Source: Casuarius casuarius (Eukaryota > Chordata > Aves > Casuariiformes > Casuariidae). From it: a stretch of 64,000 nucleotides of DNA. How positions within the stretch are numbered: the stretch's first letter is position 1; each line of letters begins with the position of its first letter. Positions 12,805 to 24,408 of the stretch are shown here, in pieces. Made by a program: the position numbers and the translations under genes. The stretch spans positions 5,764,580 through 5,828,579 of the forward strand of contig PTFA01000024.1 of NCBI GenBank assembly GCA_003342895.1. Direction: 5' to 3'. The notes below the pieces were generated by a model. That model did no database searches and was not told the origin of the DNA. It saw only the letters and a program-made list of their open reading frames with translations.

Positions 12805-15800
12805 GACTTTAACACTTAAGTGTTCATGGTCCTTTTGTGTATTTTTGCCACTGTTAGTTCTTTAACAAGCAAATTACAATTACAATTGTCAAAGCAAAGT
12901 TAAGATAACTGAACTAATATAAGGGCACTTTTGGCTCATATTCCTTACTGTTGAGCATTTGAGCAGTTCTGCTACGAACACTGACTAAAGGTAGGTCTGC
13001 CTACATGCTTGAAAGAAAGGATGGGATTAAGTGCTTTATTGCATCGGGTACAGTGTGGAGAACTACATAGAATCTACTTTTTCCTGGGAATACCTGAAAA
13101 GCAATGAAGTCTGTGCATCTCGCACCATTAGTTTTGCGAAAGAATAATGTTGTTCTTGGATTTTTTTTTTTTTAACCCTAAAGTAATACTAACTCATTCT
13201 AGCAATTGTGATCTGTAGGTGTTCTGTAACTCGGTCATACTCTCAAATGTCAAGAGCCTTATCTCTGTAGGAATATTTAGCAGAGTAATTGGTTAACCAT
13301 CAACTAGCCTGTCATGGTTATCAGTGGAGATTCGGATGTGGGCAAATTTCAGATTGGCATTCCAAGTGAATAAGGAGAAAAGCAAGAGGCTCTGATAAAT
13401 CCTAAATATGTACTTGTGGCCAACAATTTTATTTAATGTGCTGGTATAGAATTTAGCTAATGAAAACCATCCCATAAATGCAAAGAATGTGTATCCATAA
13501 ACTGGGCTGAAACAAAAACATTTGCTGACAGTAAATGTTTCTAGGAAGAAAACCCCTCCCCTCCCCATGCTTAGGCACTTTGGCCCTGATCCAGTGACTT
13601 ACTGCAGGATATTCTAAGCTTTCTTAAAGTTAAGTTGAAGCTTAAGTGATTTGTTTATGCAAAGCTTTGAGCGGTTACTGGAAGGGACTCAGTTTGGTAA
13701 ACAGGGAGGTTGTGTTAACTATCTAATCATTGAAATGTAAGTGTGTTAGTATAACACTTTTGCCCATTTAAAATATGCTTTAAACATAACTTGAATTTTA
13801 AAGGAGAAATTGGAGATTTTAATTAGGTGTATTGGTGATGGTAAGTAGTTAAAGAAATTTTTTACTAGCTTGTAAAATACACTCTCACATACTGAAAATA
13901 CTTAAGTTGTTAACAAATATATGCTAATATCATTTCCCCATACCTAATTTAAACACTGAGACTTTTATAAAACATCGAGAAAAGAAAATTTTACGGACTA
14001 AAATAGTACTTTGAAAGCTACCTTATATTTAAATGCGTGTGATGTTTCTTCCACCATATTTTCTTTTGCATTTTGGTTTTGGTTTGTGGAGAACCTATTT
14101 TCTCTCTTTTCCTGGAACTAAGGAGCAAGTGAGCAAGAGGTCCTGTAAGCAAAATTACAAGCTGCAGACTTTGTTATGATTGGATCAATGTGTGGAAATA
14201 ATATGAATTGTGTTATGTCAGCATCCTACTCTCGGAACTGGTTACGTAAACAGGGGATGTTGAGACGTTCTGTGAATGAGCAGGCTTCCCTGTCATTTAC
14301 AGGCTTAACCACTACGGTTCTCCAGATTTGACTGTTTATTTCCCAGGAAAACGGTTCTAAAAATACCAGACCAGGTTGCGTTTTATTGTTGATTGTTTAA
14401 TTTGGATGGTGTGGAACGCAATAAAACTTCTAAACCTTCAGGCAGGATTTTTAAGAAATAGTAACCAGAACGTGTCTGCAGGAATTTATGTTGGATTATG
14501 CTGCTGAAAGCTAACAAACAAACAACCAAAATGTGGAAAAATAGCCCTGTGAATTAATTTATATTTAAACAGATCAAAGAAATGTTTTTACATTGTCTTC
14601 TGAGGACCCATGTCAAATGATTTAGGAAGTAAATTAGGAATTTAGGATGCTACCTATTTAAAGAAAAAAAAAGTACATAGTTTTTTGCATTTTTTAACAA
14701 GATTGGAAATGATATTAATCTCATTCATCGCTAGTGTTGTAATTGCTTACATAACTTTGAAATATTTTTAAAGCCAGGCTGGAAATAAAATGTAATCTCC
14801 TGTCTCGTAGACTATGTTGAAAGCAATGGACCGTCTGACCGTACAGGGTGCACTTAAGAATAAAATTGACGTACAGCCTCTTGAAACCATTGCCATCCAA
14901 AATATCTTCATTCCAAAATCCGATAAAATGCAAAGAGGAAATAGCGCTTTACTTCTTCTAATGCTTCCTCTGAATAAGATTTGTTTTTTGCTATTTTACC
15001 CTCTTTCTCTTAACACAGTTGAGAAGCTCTGGTTCCTGTCTAACAGATGGAAAGGTCAGAAAGAAACCCGTTATTTGACCAGATATCAGAAGTTTATGCT
15101 TGAGTATCCATTTTGTATGAATTCCAACAATTTCACATGGATCATAATTTTCAGTAAAATATCATTAATGATGTCCTCTCCAAAAATAATGGCACTAACT
15201 TGAAGGAGAGTATATTAGAGAGAAATATCCTTCAGGATGAATGCTAGATCCTTCTGTTCCAGACGTCTCTACCTGTCCCTGGGAAGTCCGAGTTGGTGTC
15301 AGGTTTGGTAGGCTCATCCCCATGAAACCATTGCTCTCTTCTGCTCTCCAAAATATATTATCTCTGTTAACTTTAACATCTGCTTTTAAAGACATTGGGA
15401 ATCATAAATTTTTTAGAGAGTGTGTGTTGAGAAGTTTCCAGAAACAAATTGGTTTATTTGGTTCCTCTGGAATGTCTTTGAAACTGTGTCATAAATTCCA
15501 AGATGGATTCGACACAAATACGGTCTCTAGTGTAAAACTTGCTATGCGGTCCTGTAATAAAAAGCAAGTGCTATTTCTGTGTTGATGTTTAATTTCAGAG
15601 TAATTGTACCTTTAATTATGTCCCCACCCCCCTCCCCGGGACATAAGCAGGAGGATATTAACTGAGTCAGTGGATGAATAAGGGGCAGCCTTATATCCAA
15701 ACCACAGATAACAGGAGTCATGTTAAGTAATCAGGCCCCCTCTGCTAAAAAATGCAGAAGATACCAAGCACTGTGTTACGTAGATAAAATAGATAATTTC

Positions 15801-18694
15801 ATGTCTTCAAGCAAATCCTCCTGCGATTATCTGTCCTTTCAAAGATGATTAGAAATCCCAGTGCAGCAGGGAATGCTACATCGAGTTAGCTGGGATATTA
15901 CTTGATACAAACTGCATCAATAAAATAACTTCAAGGGCAAGGTTGTTTTAGGAAGTTGGTCATTTTCAAGAGTTTATGAAAATTTATAAATTCACTCTCA
16001 AGGTCCCCAGGACTATGTTGCAGAACTTTAATCCAAGGCCATGGGGATGGATGTATTGTCTTGCAGGTAGAACTGAGATGCGAGATGCTTTCTTTTCTGC
16101 CTCCTGCTGCATCAATGGTGAGAAGCTACAATAGGGAGAAATAACTTCTGATATCACAGCATGCCTGATGACTTAATTTTCCAGCCATGGAATCCTGCCA
16201 TGTTGGTTTTTTTCCTTCTGAACACAGCACTTCCTTCACAGACTCATTCATTTTTCTGACTTGCAGAATTTGGCTTAGAAAGTGAGCATTAATTCATTAA
16301 CTGCGAGAAATAACTGCTGATTTTGTAGGTCTCAAATTTTCTACTTTGTTGAAGTAGGCTGGGGTTCGTGCCTGAGACCAGCAGCGTGGCAAGGAGTTCA
16401 GAACCGGCAGCTCACCCATCGTGGTGCTGAATTCCTGCTAGCAGGTTTGAAGGGGTTCCCTGGAAGTTACTGTTCTAAAATCACTGATCTCTGTGACCCC
16501 AGGAATCCAAACTGTGGCTATTCAGTCCCTATATAAAATGCCTGCTGTGTTTTCTTGTTTTCCAGCACAGTATGGCTTCTTACTGCAATAAGGGAACCTG
16601 TTACTTGTATTCAATATTCCTACGGCCTTCCATAAGACCCTCTCTGAAAAAATCCCTTAAAACTTTCTCCATTTTTCTGCAATATTTTCCGAAACAGTTG
16701 ATTTCAAAAACAAAACGAGAATTTCACAAATATGAAATGGTTGTTTTACTTTCACTGTCAGAGCTGTCTGGTTCTTACTAAGTTCTGTACTGTCCCATGA
16801 AATATTTACGGATACTCTCCCTTTCAGACCNGAGTATTACTGGAATTGAAACAGTTGTCAGTGAAGTTTAAGGCTTGATGTAGAGGTGACAGTTTTCACT
16901 GCTATTTAGTTTAAAAACAGCCATTCCTGGTTTACACTGTACTTTTCACAGCATAGCTAGTGTTGTATAGGATGAAGGAAGATGGACAAATAACGTAAGA
17001 AAATAATTACCGATGATCTTTTTGTTCTCAGCTGTTTTTTCTCTAGAGATTATCTCTTGGAAGGGTTTCCTTGTTTTCACTTTCCACGTTCTAGCTGGAA
17101 AACTGGGTCTCAGATACTGCGTTTGCCTTCTGGAGCTGTTCTAAGTCGTGGGAAGAGTCGTATGGAAAAAACTCATCTCTGACTTTGGGTGGAGGTTATT
17201 GTTTATAGTCTTTTTTCTGGTCACTGTAACACTCCTTCAATGCCACAGGGGTACTTCTGTAGTAATACACTGTTATAAGCATCTTGCTTTCAAGAAACTG
17301 TTTCCCTTAAACACTAATGTAGAAGTGGGTTGTCAGTACATTTGCTTTCTTTCAGGCGGCTATCTGCTAATATGATATATAGAATTATCACCTATAACCA
17401 GAACTAAATAATGTGTTATACGTTTAACTACGTGCACTAAATGAGCTACATTTTGGAGAGAAAGGAAAGACCTTCTGGACATGTTTTGGACCAAAGTAAA
17501 CGTTTAAATCTAGTCTAGAAAAACAAATGCTTTAAACTGGTGTTATGCAGTTTCTTATCTTCGTTGCGTGTAGGTTTGTCTCAGGCTTTGCACTGGCAAA
17601 GGGGTCTGTAAAATGAAATACGTAAGAATACATAGCAATACATGAATTCTTGGTGTCTTTCACCTTTTAATACATACTTTTGTGGACTTCTTTTAATGTT
17701 GACTACGGTATCTCTCTACCCCTATTTCCTTGCCCCCTTCTGGCAGTTCAGAGCTTCTCTGTGTTTGAAAAACATAACTGAAGTGATGTGCAAAATCCCA
17801 GCAGGGATACAGTGAAGTGCTGAGAAAGGAATAATGATGCAAAAAAAAAGAAAAGCATTGCAAACCATATCCAAACTCTGATGATGTGTAGTAATTTTGT
17901 CATGTCTTTGCCTGTATTGAAAGGTTAGGTTAGCCATAACTGTTACACGGGGATGGGGGAAAATAATTTTGAAATTAATTTTCATATAAAGAGTATTTGC
18001 TTAGTTTCATCCTTAGGAAAATGCTCGTTATGTAAAGGATGACTAAGTAATATATTTTGTAGCATTAAAGTTAAATATATGGGTTTATAGATTGGTGCCT
18101 CACGTAGCTGTCTTTAGCTGCCGTGTCTACCTGTCTAATCCTTTTCAGAGCTTCGTACGTTTGTTGTTCCCAGCTGTGGAAACTTTTTGCAAAGCTTCCA
18201 CCGAGCTGTCTAACAACATTTGCGGTTTTCAAGCCCTCTCATCTCTAGCAAAAGCGACACCCCTGCCTTGCTGTTGCCAGCTTCTCCTTTATCTTGTTTT
18301 CATCGGGCAGTCTGAGCCTTTCTCCCCTTCTGCTTGCCAGAGCCGGCTGCTTTGTAGGAACTACTTGTGTGACTTCGCAGGAGAGTTCTGAAAGCAGGCG
18401 CTAACACAGATAGTAGTTACGAAGAAAGAGAAAATCACATGTGGTTCCAGAGTAATCAGCTAATGGAAGGGTATTGGGATGCTGTACAAGCTAATAGATT
18501 TTAGGCTTCTCTTCCAACTATGTTTGGAAGCTTGTTCATTTTGAAAATCCCCTTTTTAAAGTTTCTTAAGAATACAAAGACGGCATATAAATTACTTCTT
18601 GAAACTCTTTTGCCACAGTATTTTCCTTTCCCCTTAGTTTTAGCAAAGTCACTAGGTGGCAGTAGAACAACAATTTCTCCTTTTAAGGGTTATT

Positions 18695-18710
18695 AAAAAA
18701 AAAAAAAAAA
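18695..18710. repeat. Poly(A) run of 16
   Basis: Sixteen consecutive A after GGGTTATT. No retroposed gene body was recognised upstream. Confidence 0.9.
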
Positions 18711-20195
18711 GCTTTAGCATGGAGGAATGTACTTAAATGTTTAACTTAAGTCTGCAACGTAGTAAAATAATTCAAAACACAAGTATGAGAAATAAGGTGT
18801 TTCTGTTAGCCCTTTGGTGTGCTTCCACTGATTTTATCTTCTCTCTTACATTAATACATCAAACAGGAATAGATTTAATTCCAGGACTTCTGAAGCAATT
18901 GATGAGGGATGTCCAACAAAAGCATATATAAATGTTTGGTTTGGATTTCTGGAAGCAGAAAATGACTTACCTGATTTTTTTTTTATTTTTCCGCTAGAAT
19001 GTTTGTTCAGATTTCCCTTTTTAAAAATATACATAGAGTAAGATCTCCTAAGACCATAAAAGTCAAGGNGCTTTCATCTGAACTTTCCTTCTAAAACCAT
19101 ATTTTTTAAGTGCAGGTCTTTTTCAGTGTCACAAAGGGTTTTATATTTATTGCTATACAGGGCGTAATCTAGTTTATAATTTAAATATCAGTGATATATA
19201 AAACCCTTAAATGAACCTCTGAAAATGGAACATAGTTGTTATTTTATCAGCACTTAGCAGTTGAGGATAGGAAATTGCCTAGATTAAATTAAGCGTGGAT
19301 CAGTTGATAAGCAACATATAACTACCTCAGATCAGTTATGACAGTAAGGTGCAAAAAACTAAATGCTCTAAATTTCGCCCAACAGTTTTCATAAACTAGT
19401 TCATGTCGGAAGAGCTGGAGTGTTAAGATTTGTCCAAATGGCACCATAGCTGGTTAGTACAGTGCTGGAATACTGGGAAAGCAGGAAACCAGTGTTCAGG
19501 ATCTTTCTCTCTCTACACTTGTGCAGAATCAGTGCCTCACACAGTTAATTTCACTTTAGTTTTACAGTAAATCAATTATCAAAGTATTGGTTTGATTCTT
19601 TTAGATGATACATTACAAAGTTTTTTTTTAAATATGGCTTAAAGCATTCAGTAATGAAATTGTTGCAGAAGTAAATGTCAAACTAAAAAGTTGTCATTAT
19701 CTCCTGATGAAGGAAATTAAATTATGACGCCAGATCCTGAGTAACAGCCAAAATACTGGGACATCTTGAAGGAGTGATGTGAAAAGTAAACATTAACTTC
19801 TTGCTTACTCTTCTTGATCAGAGTATTTCTACATGTGCTTTTCTGCTGTGTAGCAATGCATATGCCCCTATACCCTAGAGCATCAGACTGAAATGGCTCC
19901 CAGAGTACTGAAAGCTGCCTAAGGGTCTGTCTGGTTTTGGCACTGTGTCCTCTGCTCTTCTAGAAATACTGAAATCATGTGGCGTATGTGGCATATTTAA
20001 TAGTAAGCAGCAGAGACATTCTCCTTACGGTTGAAAGAAGGTGTGTGCTCTTGCATGTTGATGAGATGGTGTAAAATGACCACAGCCCATCAAAAGATCT
20101 TGCCCAGGTAGAGGTCAGGAACAATTGCTTATTTTTACAAAGTGTATTATAGCCTCAAACTCTTTTATTATTTCCCTTACGTTGATTTCTTCCAG

Positions 20196-20315
20196 AGTTT
20201 GCTCTGTCATCTCCTTTCTTCTTCTAAATGGGAAAGTAATGAAGCTGGGACCAATACATTCATTTCAGCTCTTGGCTACACATCAGCAGATTATTATTCT
20301 CACTTGGTTAAAAAT
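20196..20315 (+). CDS. FANCC: FANCC coding exon equivalent to human c.346-456
   Basis: This is the first FANCC exon visible in the window. It is 120 bases, in phase 0 at both ends, and is flanked by a TTCTTCCAG acceptor and a GTAAGT donor. It encodes 40 residues starting SLLCHLLSSSKWE and ending ALGYTSADYYSHLVKN. The end aligns with human GLGYAPIDYYPGLLKN. The human exon has 37 codons, so the bird form carries three extra residues, probably in the poorly conserved middle (SKWESNEAGTN). FANCC is a helical adaptor of the nuclear Fanconi anaemia core complex that acts in DNA crosslink repair. The base at intron +4 is A, the position changed in a well-known human splice mutation of the equivalent intron. 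Assignment is secure because the following exons continue the same protein in frame. Confidence 0.93.
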
Positions 20316-21081
20316 GTAAGTATTTTGTGCAATTGAGATTTTGTTAATAATAAATCAACAGTCTATAAGCACATCCATGGAGTTGTCATTGTTATAAGGA
20401 ACAGGAACTGAACTTTGTTTATCTTTTCTTACCTCAGTTACTTTTACAGCCTTTTAAGGGAGAAAATGAAATGGGAGATCTCTACAGAGAAAAAAGAAAA
20501 TTTTTGGTTAGGTTATACTGTAATACATATTGGTAAAAATACCTGTTGCTGTTGTGTTATAACAAAAAAATGTCTGGCCTATCCTTTTTTTTTCCTTCAC
20601 TGTGAAGTTAAAAGTAACATATATTATTTTCTGTGTTAGAATCTAACTTTTGGAATCTTTTTTTGACTGAGCCCTAAGTCTTAGGAAAATTGTCTTTTAC
20701 TATATAAAAATCATGGGGATAGTATTTCATAATATGAAATGATGCTTTATCTAATGTAATCATTAGATCAAGCATATAAAAATTATTAGTAACACTCTTC
20801 CAAAACACCCAGCTCTTGAGGAAGCAGAGCTGAAATAAATTGCTTGCTAGTTGTCAAATAGGGAAGATATCTCATGGGTGTTCACAAAAAGTTTTGCAGT
20901 ATAATTTAGCCATTCAGTGGTCTGGAAAACTTTGATTTGTCACCAATAATTTAAAAATTAAAACTGAGTGGACAAGGAATGTTACTAATTTCCAAAGGCA
21001 TCCCTCTCGTGGAGAATAATGCAACTAATGTCTGCTTATTTGCAGTGTGTGTATTTTAATGTCATTTATTTCATTTAACAG
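20316..21081. other. FANCC intron, 766 bases
   Basis: Ordinary AT-rich intron with GT and AG ends. It contains two adjacent palindromes, at 20724 to 20740 and 20742 to 20775. Confidence 0.9.
20742..20775. repeat. Intronic palindrome, 15-base arms with one mismatch
   Basis: The arms ATGCTTTATCTAATG and CATTAGATCAAGCAT pair at 14 of 15 positions around a TAAT loop. A second, shorter palindrome (ATTTCAT/ATGAAAT) sits immediately upstream at 20724 to 20740. Confidence 0.85.
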
Positions 21082-21146
21082 ATGGTCTTATCGTTAGTAA
21101 CAGAACTCAAAGGAAATCAGTTTAATGGACTTAACATTCAAGAGAG
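21082..21146 (+). CDS. FANCC: FANCC coding exon equivalent to human c.457-521
   Basis: This 65-base exon has exactly the human length. It starts in phase 0 and ends two bases into a codon. It encodes MVLSLVTELKGNQFNGLNI then QE, and the split codon becomes arginine in the next exon. The human counterpart reads MVLSLASELRENHLNGFN. The acceptor is CATTTAACAG and the donor GTAGGT. The first codon is a methionine, but this is internal to the protein and not a start: the preceding exon reads into it without a stop and with matching phase. Confidence 0.95.
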
Positions 21147-24100
21147 GTAGGTGTTATCTAAACATCATTTTGGTATGTTTTGGTTTGGATCATTACAGTT
21201 CAGTGAGGACCTTTTTACAGCCTTGGGCATGTAAGTATTTAGGCGTCAGTTGGAAAGTTTTGGGTGGTCAAGGGTTTAGAAAATTTCCTATGTGGACAAG
21301 CCTGTTAAGTTGTGCTTCACAGAAGACTTTATACTTACATGATAGTCACAATGTAGTTACCATAAGGAAAAAGAAAAGCTTTTTTTCCAAAGGAAAAGAT
21401 GTTCCTTGTGTGTGAGAGTGATAGTTTCATATGGCTGAATAGCAGTTACTCTGCAGTTGTTATTAATAAAATTTGACTGTGCTTACCCTTAGTTCCTTGG
21501 TCTGGTAACAAATAGTATTGTGGCAATACTGTGTGTTTCACATACAAATATTTTAAATGTCTTGCTCAGCAACTTGGCTGTTTTCCTTTTGATGATTGAG
21601 GTATATGAGCATTGTAGTTTTTATTTACAAAGTAGACTTTACTACTTACTTGCTATCAAAAGGGTAGTTTTCACCACCATTGCACAGTTAACCACAGATT
21701 GAATTTCATGCCCCATTATTGACACAGTGTAGGCCTCAGTCTTCCAAGTTACAAGTTTATTAGACTGCATAGCTATGCCTAAACTGTGCAACCTAAGTTT
21801 TTGTGTAGGGTGAGACCCAAGCACATGCTATCCTGCCCCCTTTAACTGCTGCCTTGCCCTGGTTTTCTAAGGAAGAAAGGCTGGGAAAGTGAGCATGAAA
21901 GAAGATGTGATGTGCTGTGGCTAGACTGCCAATCTGGATTATCAGGAGAGGCTAATAATCACTTTACCACATGATGTCGTGTGCTTCTACATGTCTAGGT
22001 GTAACCAGTGAGAGTAATCACGTACTTCATCCATGCTACTTAAATATGTTGAATTAGATGATAGGACTGAGTGAGTGAGTTGTATGAACTGTAGTTGCCA
22101 AAATCTGTGATGAAGAAAAGAAGTGCCTAATTCTACTCTCACTATTTCAGACATGATTGAGCCCTTTCACTGTATATCCACAATATAATGTGGATTTCTT
22201 GAAATGCAGATGATAATCTTTTCATAAATACTTTAAAAATCATTGTATTTAGCATGCATCAGTAGATCCTTCTGATTGCAAGTAAATTAAGTATATTCCA
22301 GCTATTCCTCCTCCCCCCCCAAAATAAAGATAGGTATTTTTATATAAATCTACCGAAAGTGTGCCTGTTCTTTGAAAGGCCTGTGTGATTCTCGTCTGCA
22401 TATTTTGTTGGTCTTCAAAGTCAAAGCTGCTCACGCTGATGAAGTGAGTTTTATTACTTGTATAATGCTGCCTGGCCTTAGAAATTACAGGAAAGAAAAT
22501 AAACTAGCTTTCTTTTCATCAGTGGAAACTGTTGATAGTTTTAAGCATTTTAGCGTAGTTTAACCAGCAAAAGGAGACCAGGTTACTGGAGGATGTAGTT
22601 ACCTGCATAGAGAGCGTGTGTTGCTGCCATTTGAGCTGAGGTAGTACAAATACCTCTAACAAGCTTTCTGTTTCTGGAAGAGTTGGGTTGCAGTAATCTT
22701 CCTTATTTGATGATGCTTCATATACTCCTTTCTCTTGTGTAGCTTATCTCTTTTCTTCCTTTCCTCCTTGCACCTAAACATTTGCGCGAGACAGAGTAGG
22801 TGATCTGAGTTCATTTAGATTACATTAGTATTGCAATTGCTGTAGCCCAGTTAATGAGGAGCATCACAGTTTTGTTTGCTGTAGGAAACAAACACTGCAT
22901 TTTATAGATTAGGGTGAAGGAGGTTTGGCTGAAAAGCTAATGAGACTACTTTCCGCAGGATTTTTGAGGACAAAAATACTTGATTTCTACCCGAAGAACA
23001 GGCAAACTTAGAACTTCAGGTGAATTTTGAGGGTAGGAGTTATGGTATGGCTCTTTATTCAATTTGCAGAGACAGATATAGTTTGCAGTTAGAGATGCAC
23101 ATTGTCTCGTTTCTGTTGTTACTGACACTTGCAACAGCATGGATAACAAAACACCTGTGCAAATTCCTTGCACTCAGTGAGCTGTATAGTATTTTCAAAA
23201 AATAGTTTGAAGATTATGAAGTTGTACTAATATAGAAAAAAATGGCTTGCAGGGTCTTTCTTGAGGAGTTAAAAATAAATCTAAAGAAAACAGTTTTGGA
23301 CTTTCCCTAAGCGTATGCCCCTTTTAGCAAGCAATGCAATGAGGAGTAATTTGCAGCAATTCAACAAACAACCCAACACTGACTAATTTGCTGGAATTCA
23401 ATATTTAGGAGCTGTTGGTCTTCATAAATGTCTTCCTCTTTAAACTGCATCTAGAAACTATATATAGTCTGGGAAACTTATGCTTTTACTTTTGTAAATG
23501 TAATCTCATGTTTTATGCTGTTTTCCTTTTTGTGTATATTTCAAAGATTACGTGTTTCAAGAATATGTTTGTAAATGACCTTTTTATTCTTTGTCTTATG
23601 ACAAGCTATTTCACCATTTTGAATAATTTCCAAACATGCAGTTTTAGCGAGCAGGTCAAGTGCGTGTTCCATATTTAAGATCCAGAAGTGTTATATATTC
23701 CTTCAACTGTAGATCTCTAAAACAAATAATTTTTGCCTGAACACTTGAAGACAGCAGAATTTGTACAGTTTTGTCCACAGAAGCAATTTCTATTAAAAGG
23801 AGAGAGAAAAGTCAAAGAAAAACCGCAGGAGGCCTTAAAACCAGCTAGGTTGTCTCTTCTAGAATCTATGGGAGCTGTGAAACTGTAGTCTTCCTTACCC
23901 TTGCATTGCTCTTTCTTGAAGAGGGCAAAGCGTTCCCCATTAAAAAGGGTGTAATTAATAAACACCTAGCTGCATTTCGGAGGTGGGTTGTTGTCCCTCG
24001 TTATTTGCCCTGAGCACTGAAATAGCAAAATTTTATCTGACTTCGTTTCAAGATTCTTCAGACAATATGTAATATTAACACAATATTAATTCCCATAAAT

Positions 24101-24243
24101 AATCTTTATACAGTTAGATACCTATCTCTTACACTTAGCCTTCTGTAATTAATTTAATCTTCTTTTGCTTTGTAGCTTTAGAAGTTGAAGTTTTGACTTT
24201 TCTAAAATAAGAACTGTATTTATTTTTTTTTTCCCCCACTCAG
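21147..24243. other. FANCC intron, about 3.1 kb
   Basis: AT-rich with no recognisable gene. It holds a C8 run near 22313 and short, unconvincing open frames. It ends in a strong T and C tract before the acceptor at 24243. Confidence 0.85.
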
Positions 24244-24408
24244 AGTTCCAGCCAGTCGTGTGAGTGAGGTGTCCCTTTTCTGTCTCCCTCTGATTACTTT
24301 GCCTGATTTAACTCCATTGCTGGAAACTCTCCTTCTTTGCCATGGAGGTGCATCACAGGAACTTCTCAGTTCAGAGTTTCTAGAGGCTGTGAATGAGGCC
24401 TTTCTAAA
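24244..24408 (+). CDS. FANCC: FANCC coding exon equivalent to human c.522-686
   Basis: A 165-base exon, the same length as in human. Its first base completes an arginine codon and it ends two bases into a lysine codon. It encodes VPASRVSEVSLFCLPLITL, PDLTPLLETLLLCHGG and then ASQELLSSEFLEAVNEAFL. The human segments VCVPLITLTDVDPLVEALL and FFEAVNEAILL align directly. The acceptor follows a long T and C tract, and the donor is a consensus GTAAGT. Human arginine 185, the site of a known nonsense mutation, is leucine here. Alternating leucines fit the all-helical fold expected of FANCC. Confidence 0.96.

Larger units (their letters stand above)
5591..20195. other. Presumed FANCC intron (before the first exon seen), no gene found
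   Basis: About 14.6 kb of AT-rich DNA. Open frames of 60 to 129 codons occur on both strands, but none shows a recognisable domain, matched splice sites or codon bias. Low-complexity runs include A16 at 18695. Inverted repeats occur at 12751 to 12804. Single unresolved bases (n) lie at 16831 and 19069. I looked for the three upstream FANCC coding exons (human residues 1 to 115, with motifs such as WCLCCL and FPTIGQLLAK) and did not see them, so the interval is most likely part of one long intron. Confidence 0.5.

Noticed and set aside
14814..15203. Open frame of 129 codons on the + strand preceded by a CTCGTAG acceptor-like site
   Set aside because: No recognisable domain, no similarity to the missing FANCC exons, and a composition like the surrounding intron.
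18737..18931. Open frame with LALWCAS considered as the FANCC exon carrying human IWCLCC
   Set aside because: Only a few residues match, and there is no suitable acceptor, donor or phase.
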